Shown: positions 54,551 through 63,704, counted from the stretch's first letter. The stretch is DNA of 64,000 nt from Flavobacterium sp. Root186 (GCF_001428525.1 NZ_LMHW01000010.1:823853-887852), one strand, 5' to 3'. Notes: generated by a model not told the origin, from the letters alone. Numbers and translations: made by a program.

Positions 54551-55054
54551 TTAAAAGATATATTTGAATTCATCAATTGAAGAATCATATATAAATTTGT
54601 GAATATCCCACTCGCCTCGAGGTGCACGCACCTCAAGCTTTTGAGCCATTATTGCTTTTTCTCCATCTGTACGAAGGTTTATCATTCCATAAGTTGTTAC
54701 TAATCTCTCTTTATATTGTTTTTCCTGTGGGGTAGTAGCAACTTGTTTTGCTGCCAATTTAAATTCAGGAGTTGAACGAGCCAATTCAGTAGAAAAAATG
54801 AGGGATCGCTTCCCGCGACTATATTTTCCAATAGTGCCAAGGGTATCAGGTCGAGGATGAGCATGAGGTTCTTCGTCCCCACTTGATATAACTGTTGCCA
54901 TAGGATATATAGCACTTAAAAACTCGCTTGTAAAGTCTGAACTTCCATGATGACAGGATTTAGCAATATCAGCTCCAAAAGTTTTTCTGGCAAGAGTTAT
55001 CGTATTTTCTATTTCTTCTTCAGCCTCTTTGCGTATTGAATCATCTCCTGATTT
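54551..55054 (-). pseudogene. C-terminal remnant of an MBL-fold (ComEC-like) protein
   Basis: On the minus strand the frame is open from 55054 to the stop at 54551, 167 codons, but begins right after a stop without a proper start. The sequence contains the metallo-beta-lactamase block KSCHHGSSDF, then ISSGDEEPHAHPRPDTLG, as in ComEC-type or related MBL-fold hydrolases. The catalytic HxHxDH motif expected further upstream is absent. An ATG at 54901 would give only 116 residues without the HHGS motif. I take this as a 5'-deleted gene. Confidence 0.6.
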
Positions 55055-55275
55055 TTAATTTTTTTCTTAGAGCATCTAAATCAGATTTAGTATAATGTTT
55101 CTAGGTCAAGAGGATATAATAGCGGTGGAGATGTAAATATTGAATATCTGTTCAAGAAAATCGATATAACAGAATCACTAACGTTTTAAAGGACTTTCAA
55201 AAATGTAGTATGTAGTATGGGTTTAAAATAATTTCCTATTGTTACCATACAATAATCGTACAAATATAAAAGCAT
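55055..55275. other. Decayed intergenic region next to ssrA
   Basis: No intact gene. A 33-codon open stretch on the plus strand (55091-55189, ending in TAA) reads like the tail of a protein (NSGGDVNIEYLFKKIDITES), perhaps a second gene fragment. The rest is AT-rich without clear signals. Confidence 0.35.
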
Positions 55276-55316
55276 AAAAACCGCAAAGACTTTATTACTA
55301 GTCTAATGCGGTTTTT
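55276..55316 (-). terminator. Terminator of ssrA
   Basis: AAAAACCGCA (55276-55285) pairs with TGCGGTTTTT (55307-55316); the inner bases AAGAC and GTCT also pair. It lies just past the tmRNA 3' end on the minus strand. Confidence 0.85.
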
Positions 55317-55321
55317 TTCAG

Positions 55322-55716
55322 TGGAGTCGCCGGGAATCGAACCCGGGTCCAAACAAGCAACTAAAGAGCTTTCTACACGTTTATTTCCTGATTAGATTTT
55401 CGATGTTAAGCTAGGCCAGAAACAGCCACCGAACACTTATCTTCTTAATTTTCGAAACCCACCCGAAGCTCATGGATCTCTAGGTTTATTTTTACGGTTC
55501 CCCTTGACGGAACGCCACAAACCAAGGCTTTCCAGGAGAATCCAGCTTCTCTACCTTGTAGAGACGTGGCGCAATCTTACTATGATTCGGATTATGCAGC
55601 TAAAGCGTAATTATTTTCGCCGTGTAAAAGTTTGAGATCTTATATTTACGAGCAAGGTCTCAATGCTCGACGTGCTTACTGTTCAATTCGACTTGCTGTC
55701 AAAACCAGTCGACCCC
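55322..55716 (-). ncRNA. ssrA: Transfer-messenger RNA (tmRNA)
   Basis: Rescues stalled ribosomes. The 5' end GGGGTCGACTGG (55716 downward) pairs with the 3' end CGACTCCA (55329-55322) in a seven-pair acceptor stem containing one G-U. The T-arm GGTTCGATTCCCGG precedes it. The tag frame reads GGCGAAAATAATTACGCTTT and then AGCTGCATAA, giving GENNYALAA and a stop, the tag form of Bacteroidota. About 395 nt. The terminal CCA is not encoded: the DNA after the discriminator base reads CTG. Confidence 0.95.
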
Positions 55717-55787
55717 AAAAATGAGTCTGCAAATTTAGAGTATTTGAAATTACTTTCTACTAAAATTTTCAGAAAAATTCGAAAGTC

Positions 55788-55925
55788 AAAAGTCGAAAGT
55801 TATAAAGTTTTTAAAGTCACATGCTTGATTACGATTGTTTCTTTTTATTTCACCCAATTGGTGTAGTTAAAAAACAACAAAGTCAATACTGGCAACAATT
55901 TTAAGACTTTACAACTTTCGACTTT
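55788..55925. repeat. Imperfect 27-bp inverted repeat
   Basis: Bases 55788-55814 (AAAGTCGAAAGTTATAAAGT...) and 55899-55925 are reverse complements in about 24 of 27 positions, with an 84-base spacer. It lies between the ssrA promoter region and the end of the serine hydrolase gene, and is of the same type as the elements at 236, 58591 and 60748. Confidence 0.65.
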
Positions 55926-55934
55926 ATTACTATT

Positions 55935-57137
55935 TTATTCTTCGTCTTTAAAATTAAAAGGATAATCTCCAAAAATTGGAGCTAATTTGCGAACAGCATA
56001 AGTGTTTCTTGTCATTTTATTAGACAATGCTATAATGGTAACATGCTCTTTCATTAAAGTAATGTAAGATGAGGTATTGCCATGCCACCATCCATTATGA
56101 AAATAAAAGTTTTGACCCGTTTCCCAATTAATCATTCGAATTCCAAGACCGTAATTTTTAGTTCCTTTACGCTCATTACTATAACCTGTATAAACTTGTT
56201 TTAGTAATTCAGGTTTCAAAAAGTCCGGTGATTGTCTTGCACGATCAAATTTTAGAAGATCTCTTACAGTAGAAAAGACGTTTTTGTCTCCGTAAACATT
56301 ATCTAAATAGTCAAAACCAATTTCTACACCATTTCCTTTGTATGAAGGAACAATCGTTTTTTTGTCTTTATCATCATCAAAAACATAGGTATGCGTCATT
56401 CCTAAAGGTTTGAAAATCATTTCACTCATTGCTTCTTTATAGCTTAAACCAGTGATTTTTTCAATGATGAGAGCCAGCATTGCATAATTGGTATTACAAT
56501 AGCTGAAACGGGTTCCGGTTTTAGATTCTAAACCAATATCTTTAGTAGCCAAAAGCTCTAAAATGTCTTTATTGGTCAGCTGATTATGCCTGTCCCAAAC
56601 CGATTTGTCGTGATCTGTAAAATAAGCATAATTACGCATTCCGGTACGGTGGCTTAAAAGCATTCTAATCGTGCAGTCTTCGTAAGGAAACGTTTTTAAA
56701 ATTGTATTTACTTTTTGATCTAAATCTATTTTACCGGCATTCACCAATTTTAAAACTGCAGTTGCAGTCAATACTTTGCTTACAGAAGCAATCTGTACAG
56801 GCGTTTCTGCTGTAATTTTAGTTCCTTCATTTTTATTGGCAAAACCATTGTATCTTTCGTAAATGATCTGACCATTTCGAGCAACTAAAAAGCTTCCGTT
56901 CATGCTGTTGTTGGGCCAGTTTTTATAATAAAAATGATTTATTCTGCCAATTACCGAATTTTTATAAGCCTGTGAAATTTTCTTTTCAGAACCTAACGGC
57001 TTCATTTTAGGTAATGTATCTTCGACTATAGGAGTAGTAGCTTTTTTTGTTTTATTGTCATTACCACAAGAGCTTAAAACTAGTACAGAGAAAAGTATTT
57101 GTGGTATCTTTGTTTTTTTAAGGAAAATCATTTGCAT
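55935..57137 (-). CDS. Beta-lactamase-like serine hydrolase, lipoprotein
   Basis: A 400-residue lipoprotein (lipobox LSSC, Cys24) with the class C beta-lactamase/PBP4* fold: SxxK as SVSK in PVQIASVSKVLTATAVL, YxN as YCN in FSYCNTNYAMLAL, and the third motif region HNGWWHG. Relatives are esterases, D-amino-peptidases or beta-lactamases. Activity against antibiotics cannot be assumed. An exact -7 element on the minus strand at 57151-57158 (TATATTTG) lies very close to the start codon, so the second ATG (57131) may be used. Confidence 0.85.
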   Translation of the reverse strand: MQMIFLKKTKIPQILFSVLVLSSCGNDNKTKKATTPIVEDTLPKMKPLGSEKKISQAYKNSVIGRINHFYYKNWPNNSMNGSFLVARNGQIIYERYNGFANKNEGTKITAETPVQIASVSKVLTATAVLKLVNAGKIDLDQKVNTILKTFPYEDCTIRMLLSHRTGMRNYAYFTDHDKSVWDRHNQLTNKDILELLATKDIGLESKTGTRFSYCNTNYAMLALIIEKITGLSYKEAMSEMIFKPLGMTHTYVFDDDKDKKTIVPSYKGNGVEIGFDYLDNVYGDKNVFSTVRDLLKFDRARQSPDFLKPELLKQVYTGYSNERKGTKNYGLGIRMINWETGQNFYFHNGWWHGNTSSYITLMKEHVTIIALSNKMTRNTYAVRKLAPIFGDYPFNFKDEE

Positions 57138-57309
57138 CGTTCTTTAAAAACAAATATATCGAATTCAATTTTGTTATATTCTCAGTTTTTGATGGTTTAA
57201 AAACATGGTTTTAACATAATTTTAAGAACTGTTTTTTTTATTTCTTTGTTTTTCAGCCACTAACGGTTTTTAAACATTCTAAATAGTAAATTAGAAACAA
57301 AAATTTAAC

Positions 57310-57326
57310 TATATTTGTTATATTTG
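57310..57326 (+). promoter_or_regulatory. Two overlapping-spaced -7 elements
   Basis: TATATTTG at 57310-57317 and again at 57319-57326, both exact TAnnTTTG, 53 bp or more before the start codon of the saccharopine-dehydrogenase-like gene. No clear -33 TTG is seen for either. Confidence 0.45.
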
Positions 57327-57378
57327 AAACAAATACGATGTGAAAAGTTATATTATTAAATGCTTTAAATTTATTTAA

Positions 57379-58581
57379 ATGAAATTTGGAATAATAAAAG
57401 AAAGAAAAAACCCACCAGACAGAAGAGTTGTTTTTTCTCCAAATGAGCTGACAAAACTAAAACAGCTTTACCATGAAGCTTCTGTTGAAGTAGAAAGTTC
57501 AGACATTAGAGTTTTTTCTGATGCAGAATATAAAAATATGGGAATAAACGTTACAGAAGATGTTTCGGATTGTGATGTTCTTTTTGGTGTAAAAGAAGTT
57601 CCTGTTGACAATTTAATTCCAAACAAAGCATATTTCTTTTTTTCTCATACGATAAAAAAACAGCCTTATAACAAGAAATTACTTCAGGCGATTTTAGAAA
57701 AAAAAATTGACTTATACGATCATGAAACAATTGTCGATTCGTTGGATCGTCGATTAATTGGTTTTGGAAAATATGCCGGAATGGTTGGTGTGTATAACGG
57801 AATCCGAGCCTTCGGAATTAAATTCGAATTATTTAAACTTCCAAAAGCTGAAACCCTTTCAGGAAAAGAAGCCTTGATTATGCATTTAAAACGCATTACA
57901 ATGCCGGCTTTAAAATTTGTAATTACCGGAACAGGAAAGGTGGGGAGCGGTGCAAAAGAAATTTTGGATGCTATTAAAATAAAAGAAATCACGGTAGATA
58001 ATTACCTCACTAAAAAATATGCGCAGGCAGTGTATGTTCAGTTAGACGTTTTAGAATATAATAAACGTATAGACGGTCAGGTTTTAGATTTTAATGATTT
58101 TGTCGAAAATCCGGAAGCTTACACTTCAGATTTTGAAAAATTCACGAAAGTTTCAGATATCTACTTTGCCGGTCATTTTTATGCAAGTAATGCTCCTATG
58201 ATTTTGACCAGAGAAATGTTAAACGCAAGTGACTGCAAACTAAAAGTTGTGGCTGATATTTCGTGCGATGTAAACGGTCCAATTGCCAGTACACTTCGTT
58301 CTTCGACAATTGCAGAACCTCTTTATGGTTATTTTCCTTTAGAAGATAAAGAAGTTGATATTTTTCATCCGGCAGCGGTTGTTGTTATGGCGGTTGATAA
58401 TCTTCCATGTGAAATACCAAAGGATGCCAGCGAAGGTTTTGGAGAACAATTTATGGAGCACGTAATTCCAGCTTTTTTCAACGGAGACAAAGACGGAATT
58501 TTAAAACGCGCCAAAATCACAGAAAACGGAAAACTTACAGAAAGATTCAGCTATTTACAAGATTATGTAGACGGTAAATAA
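57379..58581 (+). CDS. Saccharopine dehydrogenase/alanine dehydrogenase-like NAD(P) oxidoreductase
   Basis: A 400-residue enzyme of the alanine dehydrogenase/PNT superfamily. The N-terminal domain starts FGIIKERKNPPDRRVVFSPN, like alanine dehydrogenases and lysine-forming saccharopine dehydrogenase (Lys1), with ...VKEVP and FFSHTIKKQPYN. The Rossmann region is FVITGTGKVGSGAKEIL, and VADISCDVNGPI and a late FHPAAVVVMAVDNLP block match the Lys1-like group. In Bacteroidota this protein is mostly annotated simply as an NAD(P)-dependent oxidoreductase. The reaction is thus uncertain. It is convergent with fumC. Confidence 0.8.
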   Translation: MKFGIIKERKNPPDRRVVFSPNELTKLKQLYHEASVEVESSDIRVFSDAEYKNMGINVTEDVSDCDVLFGVKEVPVDNLIPNKAYFFFSHTIKKQPYNKKLLQAILEKKIDLYDHETIVDSLDRRLIGFGKYAGMVGVYNGIRAFGIKFELFKLPKAETLSGKEALIMHLKRITMPALKFVITGTGKVGSGAKEILDAIKIKEITVDNYLTKKYAQAVYVQLDVLEYNKRIDGQVLDFNDFVENPEAYTSDFEKFTKVSDIYFAGHFYASNAPMILTREMLNASDCKLKVVADISCDVNGPIASTLRSSTIAEPLYGYFPLEDKEVDIFHPAAVVVMAVDNLPCEIPKDASEGFGEQFMEHVIPAFFNGDKDGILKRAKITENGKLTERFSYLQDYVDGK

Positions 58582-58590
58582 GTTATGAGT

Positions 58591-58732
58591 TAAGAGTTAT
58601 GAATTATGAGTTAACTTACTAATTCATAATTATCTTAAAAAACAAAAAGTTAAAAACATTATGTTTTTAACTTTTTTTACATTTAACAATGAGCAAAACT
58701 CATAACTCATAACTCATAATTCATAACTCTTA
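58591..58732. repeat. Perfect 23-bp inverted repeat between convergent genes
   Basis: Bases 58591-58613 and 58710-58732 are exact reverse complements, built of ATGAGTT-like words that are also repeated in tandem next to the arms. A terminator hairpin lies in the loop. Confidence 0.75.
58644..58676. terminator. Bidirectional terminator
   Basis: AAAAAGTTAAAAACAT (58644-58659) pairs with ATGTTTTTAACTTTTT (58661-58676). It serves the plus-strand oxidoreductase and the minus-strand fumC. Confidence 0.8.
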
Positions 58733-58740
58733 ACTTAAAA

Positions 58741-60126
58741 TTACACCATTTCTTCCGGTTTTACCCAGGCATCAAAATCTTCTGGGGAAACATAGCCTAA
58801 ACGAACCGCTTCTTCTTTTAGCGTTGTTCCGTTTTTGTGAGCGGTTTGAGCAATTTCGGCAGCTTTGTAATAACCAATTTTTGTGTTTAAAGCCGTTACA
58901 AGCATCAGAGAATTATCTACTAATTCTTTAATACGTTTGTGATTTGGTTCGATTCCCTGTGCGCAATGTTCGTCAAAAGAAACACAAGCGTCTCCAAGTA
59001 AACGCGCCGATTGAAGAAAGTTTGCAGCCATTACTGGTTTAAAAACATTCAATTCATAATGTCCCTGCATTCCGCCAACCGCAATTGCCATATCGTTTCC
59101 GATAATCTGAGCGCAAACCATTGTTAAAGCTTCACATTGTGTTGGATTTACTTTTCCGGGCATAATAGATGACCCTGGTTCGTTTTCCGGAATATGAATT
59201 TCTCCAATTCCTGAACGAGGACCCGAAGCTAACATTCTAACATCATTAGCAATTTTGTTTAGTGAAACAGCCAATTGTTTTAATGCTCCGTGCGTTTCAA
59301 CAATAGCATCGTGCGCTGCTAAAGCTTCAAATTTATTTTCGGCAGTAATAAAAGGATGTTTAGTAAATTGAGCGATGTATTCCGCAACTTTAACGTCGTA
59401 ACCTTTTGGTGTATTTAATCCCGTTCCAACTGCGGTTCCTCCCAAAGCAATTTCAGATAAATGGGCTAAAGTATTTTTAAGCGCTTTTAATCCAAAAGCT
59501 AATTGAGCTGCATAACCTGAAATTTCTTGTCCAAGTGTTAAAGGCGTTGCATCCATTAAGTGCGTACGGCCAATTTTTACAACGTCCTTAAATTCAGCAG
59601 CTTTTTTTACTAAAGTAGCGTGTAGTTTTTCAACTCCCGGAATGGTAGTTTCTACCACCATTTTGTAAGCTGCAATGTGCATTCCGGTTGGGAAAGTATC
59701 ATTTGATGACTGTGACTTATTTACATCATCATTTGCTTTTATAAATTGTTCGCCTTCGCCAATTTCAAAACCTTTTAAAACTTGAGCACGATTGGCAATT
59801 ACTTCATTGACGTTCATGTTGCTTTGCGTGCCTGAACCTGTCTGCCAAATTACAAGTGGGAATTGATCGTCTAATTTCCCTTCCAGAATTTCGTCGCAGA
59901 CTGCAGCAATTGCATCTCTTTTTTCTATTGGTAAAACACCCAAATCATAATTAGCATAAGCTGCGGCTTTTTTTAGATAAGCAAATCCTTCGATGATTTC
60001 CTGAGGCATCGAACCTGAATTTCCAATTTTAAAATTATTTCTTGAACGTTCTGTTTGCGCACCCCAATACTTATCGGCAGGGACCTGAACTTCGCCCATG
60101 GTGTCTTTTTCTATTCTGTATTTCAT
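58741..60126 (-). CDS. fumC: Class II fumarate hydratase
   Basis: Interconverts fumarate and malate in the TCA cycle without an iron-sulphur cluster. The fumarase/aspartase signature [11 protein letters not shown] is present with the mobile-loop serine. Other typical blocks are [36 protein letters not shown] and [16 protein letters not shown]. It has 461 residues, normal for FumC; the N-terminus [20 protein letters not shown] also matches. No neighbouring TCA genes. Confidence 0.96.
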   Translation of the reverse strand: MKYRIEKDTMGEVQVPADKYWGAQTERSRNNFKIGNSGSMPQEIIEGFAYLKKAAAYANYDLGVLPIEKRDAIAAVCDEILEGKLDDQFPLVIWQTGSGTQSNMNVNEVIANRAQVLKGFEIGEGEQFIKANDDVNKSQSSNDTFPTGMHIAAYKMVVETTIPGVEKLHATLVKKAAEFKDVVKIGRTHLMDATPLTLGQEISGYAAQLAFGLKALKNTLAHLSEIALGGTAVGTGLNTPKGYDVKVAEYIAQFTKHPFITAENKFEALAAHDAIVETHGALKQLAVSLNKIANDVRMLASGPRSGIGEIHIPENEPGSSIMPGKVNPTQCEALTMVCAQIIGNDMAIAVGGMQGHYELNVFKPVMAANFLQSARLLGDACVSFDEHCAQGIEPNHKRIKELVDNSLMLVTALNTKIGYYKAAEIAQTAHKNGTTLKEEAVRLGYVSPEDFDAWVKPEEMV

Positions 60127-60205
60127 TTTGTTGTAAATATGTTGTTTGTAAAATGTATTCTGTAAAATGGTTTTTATTTCTAAGTTGAAAAATGAAGTTC
60201 TTTTG

Positions 60206-60284
60206 AAAAAGGATGGCCTAGCCCTGATGGGAACGGCATCCTTTTATGGTGGGGTTCACCATAAAAGATATAGTGGACAGCAGG
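60206..60284 (+). ncRNA. Candidate structured RNA of Flavobacteria
   Basis: AAAAAGGATG (60206-60215) pairs with CATCCTTTT (60237-60245), then TTTTATGGTG (60242-60251) pairs with CACCATAAAA (60257-60266), so the two hairpins share bases 60242-60245 and are mutually exclusive at their bases. The loop CCTAGCCCTGATGGGAACGG and the tail GATATAGTGGACAGCAGG look like a motif that I remember from intergenic regions of many Flavobacteria, perhaps the Flavo-1 class. Name and function are not certain. Confidence 0.5.
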
Positions 60285-60414
60285 TTTCAGCTCCTGAAAA
60301 CACTCATGTTCTTCTAATTTAGATAGTTGAATAATTTATCGAAAAAAAAGCTTATTTAAAATGAGTATAAATATACGGATAAATGTTATTTCATGAAAAT
60401 TGATTTAGATTTTA

Positions 60415-60445
60415 TTGCTGAGGAAAAATATATAGCCTACATTTG
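60415..60445 (+). promoter_or_regulatory. Promoter of the small membrane protein gene
   Basis: TTG 60415-60417, 20-bp spacer, TACATTTG 60438-60445 (exact TAnnTTTG). The start would be near 60451, about 22 bases before the start codon. Confidence 0.65.
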
Positions 60446-60472
60446 TGGTAACATTCAAAAATTCCGGAAAAC

Positions 60473-60652
60473 ATGTTTGAATTTTCACAGTACTTAGGCT
60501 TTTTACTTTTCTTAACCATACTAACTATAGGGTTTTGGTTAATGTTTTTCTTGGTTGGTTTCGTATCTTATTGGGTTACGGGAGCTAGCTGGGAAATGTT
60601 CAAAGAAAAGAGAGCTAAAAAAAGACAAGAAGAACAATCAGTTAAATATTAA
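60473..60652 (+). CDS. Small membrane protein of unknown function
   Basis: A 59-residue protein: MFEFSQYLGFLLFLTILTIG, one long hydrophobic stretch (about 8-35), then WVTGASWEMFKEKRAKKRQ and a basic tail. Topology is probably one or two membrane segments with a cytoplasmic, lysine-rich C-terminus. A good promoter stands in front and a clear terminator 10 bp behind, so it is a real single-gene unit. No family recognised. Confidence 0.65.
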   Translation: MFEFSQYLGFLLFLTILTIGFWLMFFLVGFVSYWVTGASWEMFKEKRAKKRQEEQSVKY

Positions 60653-60662
60653 TTGATTTCAT

Positions 60663-60694
60663 AAAAAAGGACCCGTGAAAACGAGTCCTTTTTT
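60663..60694 (+). terminator. Terminator of the small membrane protein gene
   Basis: AAAAAAGGAC (60663-60672) pairs with GTCCTTTTTT (60685-60694), with further C-G pairs inside; strong T-run. Confidence 0.85.
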
Positions 60695-60747
60695 TTATTA
60701 AATTTCAATACTTAAATTCCAAATTCCAATAAAAATAAATTCCAATA

Positions 60748-60792
60748 AAAAATTCCAAATTCCAAGTGTAAAAATTGGAATTTGGAATTTTT
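60748..60792. repeat. Perfect 18-bp inverted repeat with flanking word repeats
   Basis: AAAAATTCCAAATTCCAA (60748-60765) and 60775-60792 are exact reverse complements. The word AATTCCAA is repeated several more times from 60716 onward and its reverse up to about 60804. It lies just after the stop of the receptor gene (minus) and may act as its terminator. Confidence 0.75.
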
Positions 60793-60813
60793 AATATTGG
60801 AATTTAACCTATG

Positions 60814-63267
60814 TTATCCCGGAAAGTCTCCGCCACCTTCTCCGCCGCCATCATTTTTAGGCTGTGCGTTTTTGTCTCTTTCACCTTTTGCTTTATTGAA
60901 ACGATACGTAAATGATAAATTAAATTGACGTTTACGGAACTGCATTTCGCTGTATGATATTTGATTTTCAAGATAAGTATATGATTTCATGATTCTTGAA
61001 TTGAAAACATCGCTAATATTGAATGCAATTGTTGCTTTGTCTTTTAGTACATCTTTGCTAAGAGCAGTATTCATACCAAATTGTCCAAGGTTTTTACCCT
61101 GAGCTGTTTTTTGTTCTCCATTATACATTCCGGTTAACTGCCAGTCAATTTTGTATGGTAAAGTAACTTTTGAATTGATTCTTGCAAACCAAGAGTTTGC
61201 TTGGTTATCAAGATTTTGTACTATAAGGTCGCCAGTTACAATATCTGTATAACTGTTTTCTCCTGTCGATTTTACGTTAAAAAAGTTGAAATTACTGTTT
61301 AATTTCCACCATTTAAACGGAGTATAATTGAATGTAAATTCAAAACCAAATTTTTGTTCTTTTCCTAAATTGATAGGTCGGCTTAAAATTACCGGTATTC
61401 CATTTACTAATTCTCCGGTTGGAGTTCTAACAAAACTGAAAACATCTTTTGTGTCTTCAAAATAAGCAGAAGTACTAAAAGTTACTTTGTCCCATCTTTT
61501 AATATATCCTACATCATATTTGTCTGTTAAGGATGGATCTAAGTCCGGATTTCCCTGAAAAATATTAATGTTACTTGAGTAATTTGTTGCCGGGTTCATG
61601 AAACGTCCTCTAGGTCTTGATAAACGCTTACTGTAACTCGCCGTAAAATTACTTTGATCTGAGATTTCGTAACTTACAAAAGCACTTGGAAACAAGTTAT
61701 TGTATTTCTTAGTATTGAAATCGTTTGTATCTAATAAATTAACTTCGATATTGGTATCTTCCCAACGTAAACCAAACAAATAAGAAAATTTATTTACCTT
61801 GAAACCATACGATGCATAAAGTGCGTTAATGTTTTCTTTATATTGAAGATTGTTCGATAAATTAGGATCTTTTTGATTGGCAGCATCTGTAACATAATAT
61901 TCGTTTTCTAAATCTCCAAAACTTCCTTTATAACCTGTTTCAAACTGACTTCCTTTTCCTAATGGTAAAACGTAATCTGCTTGTACTTGTACTTGTTTTT
62001 GTACTTGATCGTTTAAGGTAGTATTATAAGTTGGCGAAGCATCAATAATACTATTACTGTCGTCTGTATTTCTTGAAATAGAAAGATCGGCAGTAAGTTT
62101 ATGTCCTTTATCGTTGAAATTTTTGATTAAGTTTGAAGTGAATTCTACATTTTCACTTCCTGTATCGGCATTGTTTAAACGATATGAAGTTCCTGTAAAA
62201 TTACGATCAGCATCAAAATTATTATAGTTGATTAAATCTTTGTCTTCACCTGTGTTTTTTTGGTAATTAATAGCGTTTGTCCAAAAAGTGTTTGGTGCAA
62301 TGGTCCATTCTATACCTGCTCTGGCATTAAAACCATCTCTGATTCTTTTTGTATCACGATCTTCGTCAAGAAAACTTTTTGTAGAGCCGTCTGGATTAAA
62401 ATATTGAGAGTTTGTTAAACCACCGCCTTCATTAGTTCTGTAGTTATAACCTGCTGTAGTGAAATAGTTTAATTTTTCAGTTTTGTAATTTAAGTTAGCA
62501 CTCAAACCATATGTTTCAGGAATTCCTGTTGAAGCAATAAAGGTTCCGTTAAGACCTTGATTTTTACCTTTTTTAAGAATGATATTGATGATTCCTGATC
62601 CACCTTCGGCGTCATAACGAGCAGATGGATTTGTAATAACTTCAACTTTATCAATTGCATCCGCAGGAAGCTGACGTAAAGCTTCGGCAACGTTTATAGC
62701 GTTTGAAGGTCTTCCATCGATTAAAATTCGGATATTGTCACTTCCTCTTAAGCTTACATTTCCTTCGGTATCAACAGAAACAGAAGGGACGTTGTCTAAA
62801 ACATCGCTTACCGTTCCGCCTTTTACCATCATATCCTGACCAACATTGTAAACTTTTTTATCAAGTTTAATTTCAACGGTAGATTTTTCAGCACGAACCA
62901 CAACTTCATTTAATTGTGCAGCATCTTCAGATAAATTTACCACACCTAAATTGGTGTCTTCCTGAATACTTTTTTGTTTAATTTCTGTTGATTTAAACGA
63001 AATGAATTCTATTTTTATATCATAAGTTCCCGGAGCAACAGCTACTTCAAATTCACCTTTCGGATTGGTTATTCCGCCGGCAATAACTTTTGTGTCATTT
63101 GGAGCCATAATCGAAATAGTAGCATATTCAAGCGGCTGCTTGCTTACTTTTTCGAAAACTTTTCCGGTAACCTTAACTTTATTTCTTGCTGGTGGTCCTT
63201 GTTGCGCATAGTTGTAAAAGCCTGTAAAAAGCAGCACGAGCATTACAACAAAATTGATTTGTTTCAT
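60814..63267 (-). CDS. Outer-membrane beta-barrel protein with TonB-receptor plug
   Basis: An 817-residue protein from ATG 63267 (an ATG 33 bases upstream would lie before the promoter's start point). Signal peptide (cut after about FYNYAQ), carboxypeptidase-regulatory-like domain (KVKVTGKVFEKVSKQPLEYA), plug with LNEVVVRAEKS and IDKVEVITNPSARYDAEGGSG, and an OMP_b-brl_3-type barrel ending in a Gly- and Lys-rich tail. Same architecture as the receptor of the RiPP island at 40148. No partner genes hint at a substrate. It is a single-gene unit. Confidence 0.85.
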   Translation of the reverse strand: MKQINFVVMLVLLFTGFYNYAQQGPPARNKVKVTGKVFEKVSKQPLEYATISIMAPNDTKVIAGGITNPKGEFEVAVAPGTYDIKIEFISFKSTEIKQKSIQEDTNLGVVNLSEDAAQLNEVVVRAEKSTVEIKLDKKVYNVGQDMMVKGGTVSDVLDNVPSVSVDTEGNVSLRGSDNIRILIDGRPSNAINVAEALRQLPADAIDKVEVITNPSARYDAEGGSGIINIILKKGKNQGLNGTFIASTGIPETYGLSANLNYKTEKLNYFTTAGYNYRTNEGGGLTNSQYFNPDGSTKSFLDEDRDTKRIRDGFNARAGIEWTIAPNTFWTNAINYQKNTGEDKDLINYNNFDADRNFTGTSYRLNNADTGSENVEFTSNLIKNFNDKGHKLTADLSISRNTDDSNSIIDASPTYNTTLNDQVQKQVQVQADYVLPLGKGSQFETGYKGSFGDLENEYYVTDAANQKDPNLSNNLQYKENINALYASYGFKVNKFSYLFGLRWEDTNIEVNLLDTNDFNTKKYNNLFPSAFVSYEISDQSNFTASYSKRLSRPRGRFMNPATNYSSNINIFQGNPDLDPSLTDKYDVGYIKRWDKVTFSTSAYFEDTKDVFSFVRTPTGELVNGIPVILSRPINLGKEQKFGFEFTFNYTPFKWWKLNSNFNFFNVKSTGENSYTDIVTGDLIVQNLDNQANSWFARINSKVTLPYKIDWQLTGMYNGEQKTAQGKNLGQFGMNTALSKDVLKDKATIAFNISDVFNSRIMKSYTYLENQISYSEMQFRKRQFNLSFTYRFNKAKGERDKNAQPKNDGGGEGGGDFPG

Positions 63268-63297
63268 TTTTTTCTGGTTTCTTTTCTTCTTAGACGG

Positions 63298-63305
63298 CAA
63301 ATGTA
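63298..63305 (-). promoter_or_regulatory. -7 element of the receptor gene
   Basis: TACATTTG on the minus strand, exact TAnnTTTG, about 30 bases before ATG 63267. No clear TTG at the -33 position. Confidence 0.5.
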
Positions 63306-63359
63306 CCTTTTGGTTTAAAGAGAAAGATCACAAAAAAATGTTAATTGATTATTTTATAA

Positions 63360-63704
63360 TCAGTCTAAAAAAGCCGCAACTTTATCCAAATCTCGTCCAA
63401 TAATAGCTTTTCCGTCTTTTACAACGATAGGTCTTTCTATTAAAATTGGATTATCTACCATTGCCTGAATAGTCTGGTCATCGCTTAATTTTTTTCCTTT
63501 ATAATTTTCAATCCAGATTTTTTCTTTGGTTCGAACCAATTCATTTGGCTGAATATTTAATTCTTTAAGAAGTTTTTTTAATTCCTCAAAACTGGGAGTA
63601 TCTGTTAAATAAGGAATTATTTCATATTCTTGGTTGGTATCTTCAATAAAAGCCAAACAGCTTCTCGATTTTCCACAGCGTGGATTATGGTAAATTTGTA
63701 TCAT
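63360..63704 (-). CDS. arsC: ArsC/Spx-family thioredoxin-fold protein (arsenate reductase-like)
   Basis: A 114-residue protein of the ArsC family. The N-terminal IYHNPRCGKSR carries the single redox cysteine (Cys10), and NPILIERPIVV contains the arginine and cis-proline that shape the active site. It has the family's normal length. Such proteins reduce arsenate with glutaredoxin or act as oxidative-stress relatives (YffB-like) with no link to arsenic. No arsenic efflux gene is next to it, so the true role may be the second. Confidence 0.8.
   Translation of the reverse strand: MIQIYHNPRCGKSRSCLAFIEDTNQEYEIIPYLTDTPSFEELKKLLKELNIQPNELVRTKEKIWIENYKGKKLSDDQTIQAMVDNPILIERPIVVKDGKAIIGRDLDKVAAFLD

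Larger units (their letters stand above)
60127..60472. other. Intergenic region upstream of fumC
   Basis: The stretch between fumC and the small membrane protein gene holds the fumC promoter region (not resolved), the candidate structured RNA at 60206-60284 and the promoter at 60415-60445. Nothing else is visible. Confidence 0.6.

Noticed and set aside
55091..55189. Plus-strand gene ending at 55189
   Set aside because: Only 33 codons are open with no start codon; kept only as a possible gene fragment.
55663..55866. Open frame of 67 codons on the plus strand
   Set aside because: It overlaps the 5' part of the tmRNA gene on the opposite strand and has no protein-like features.
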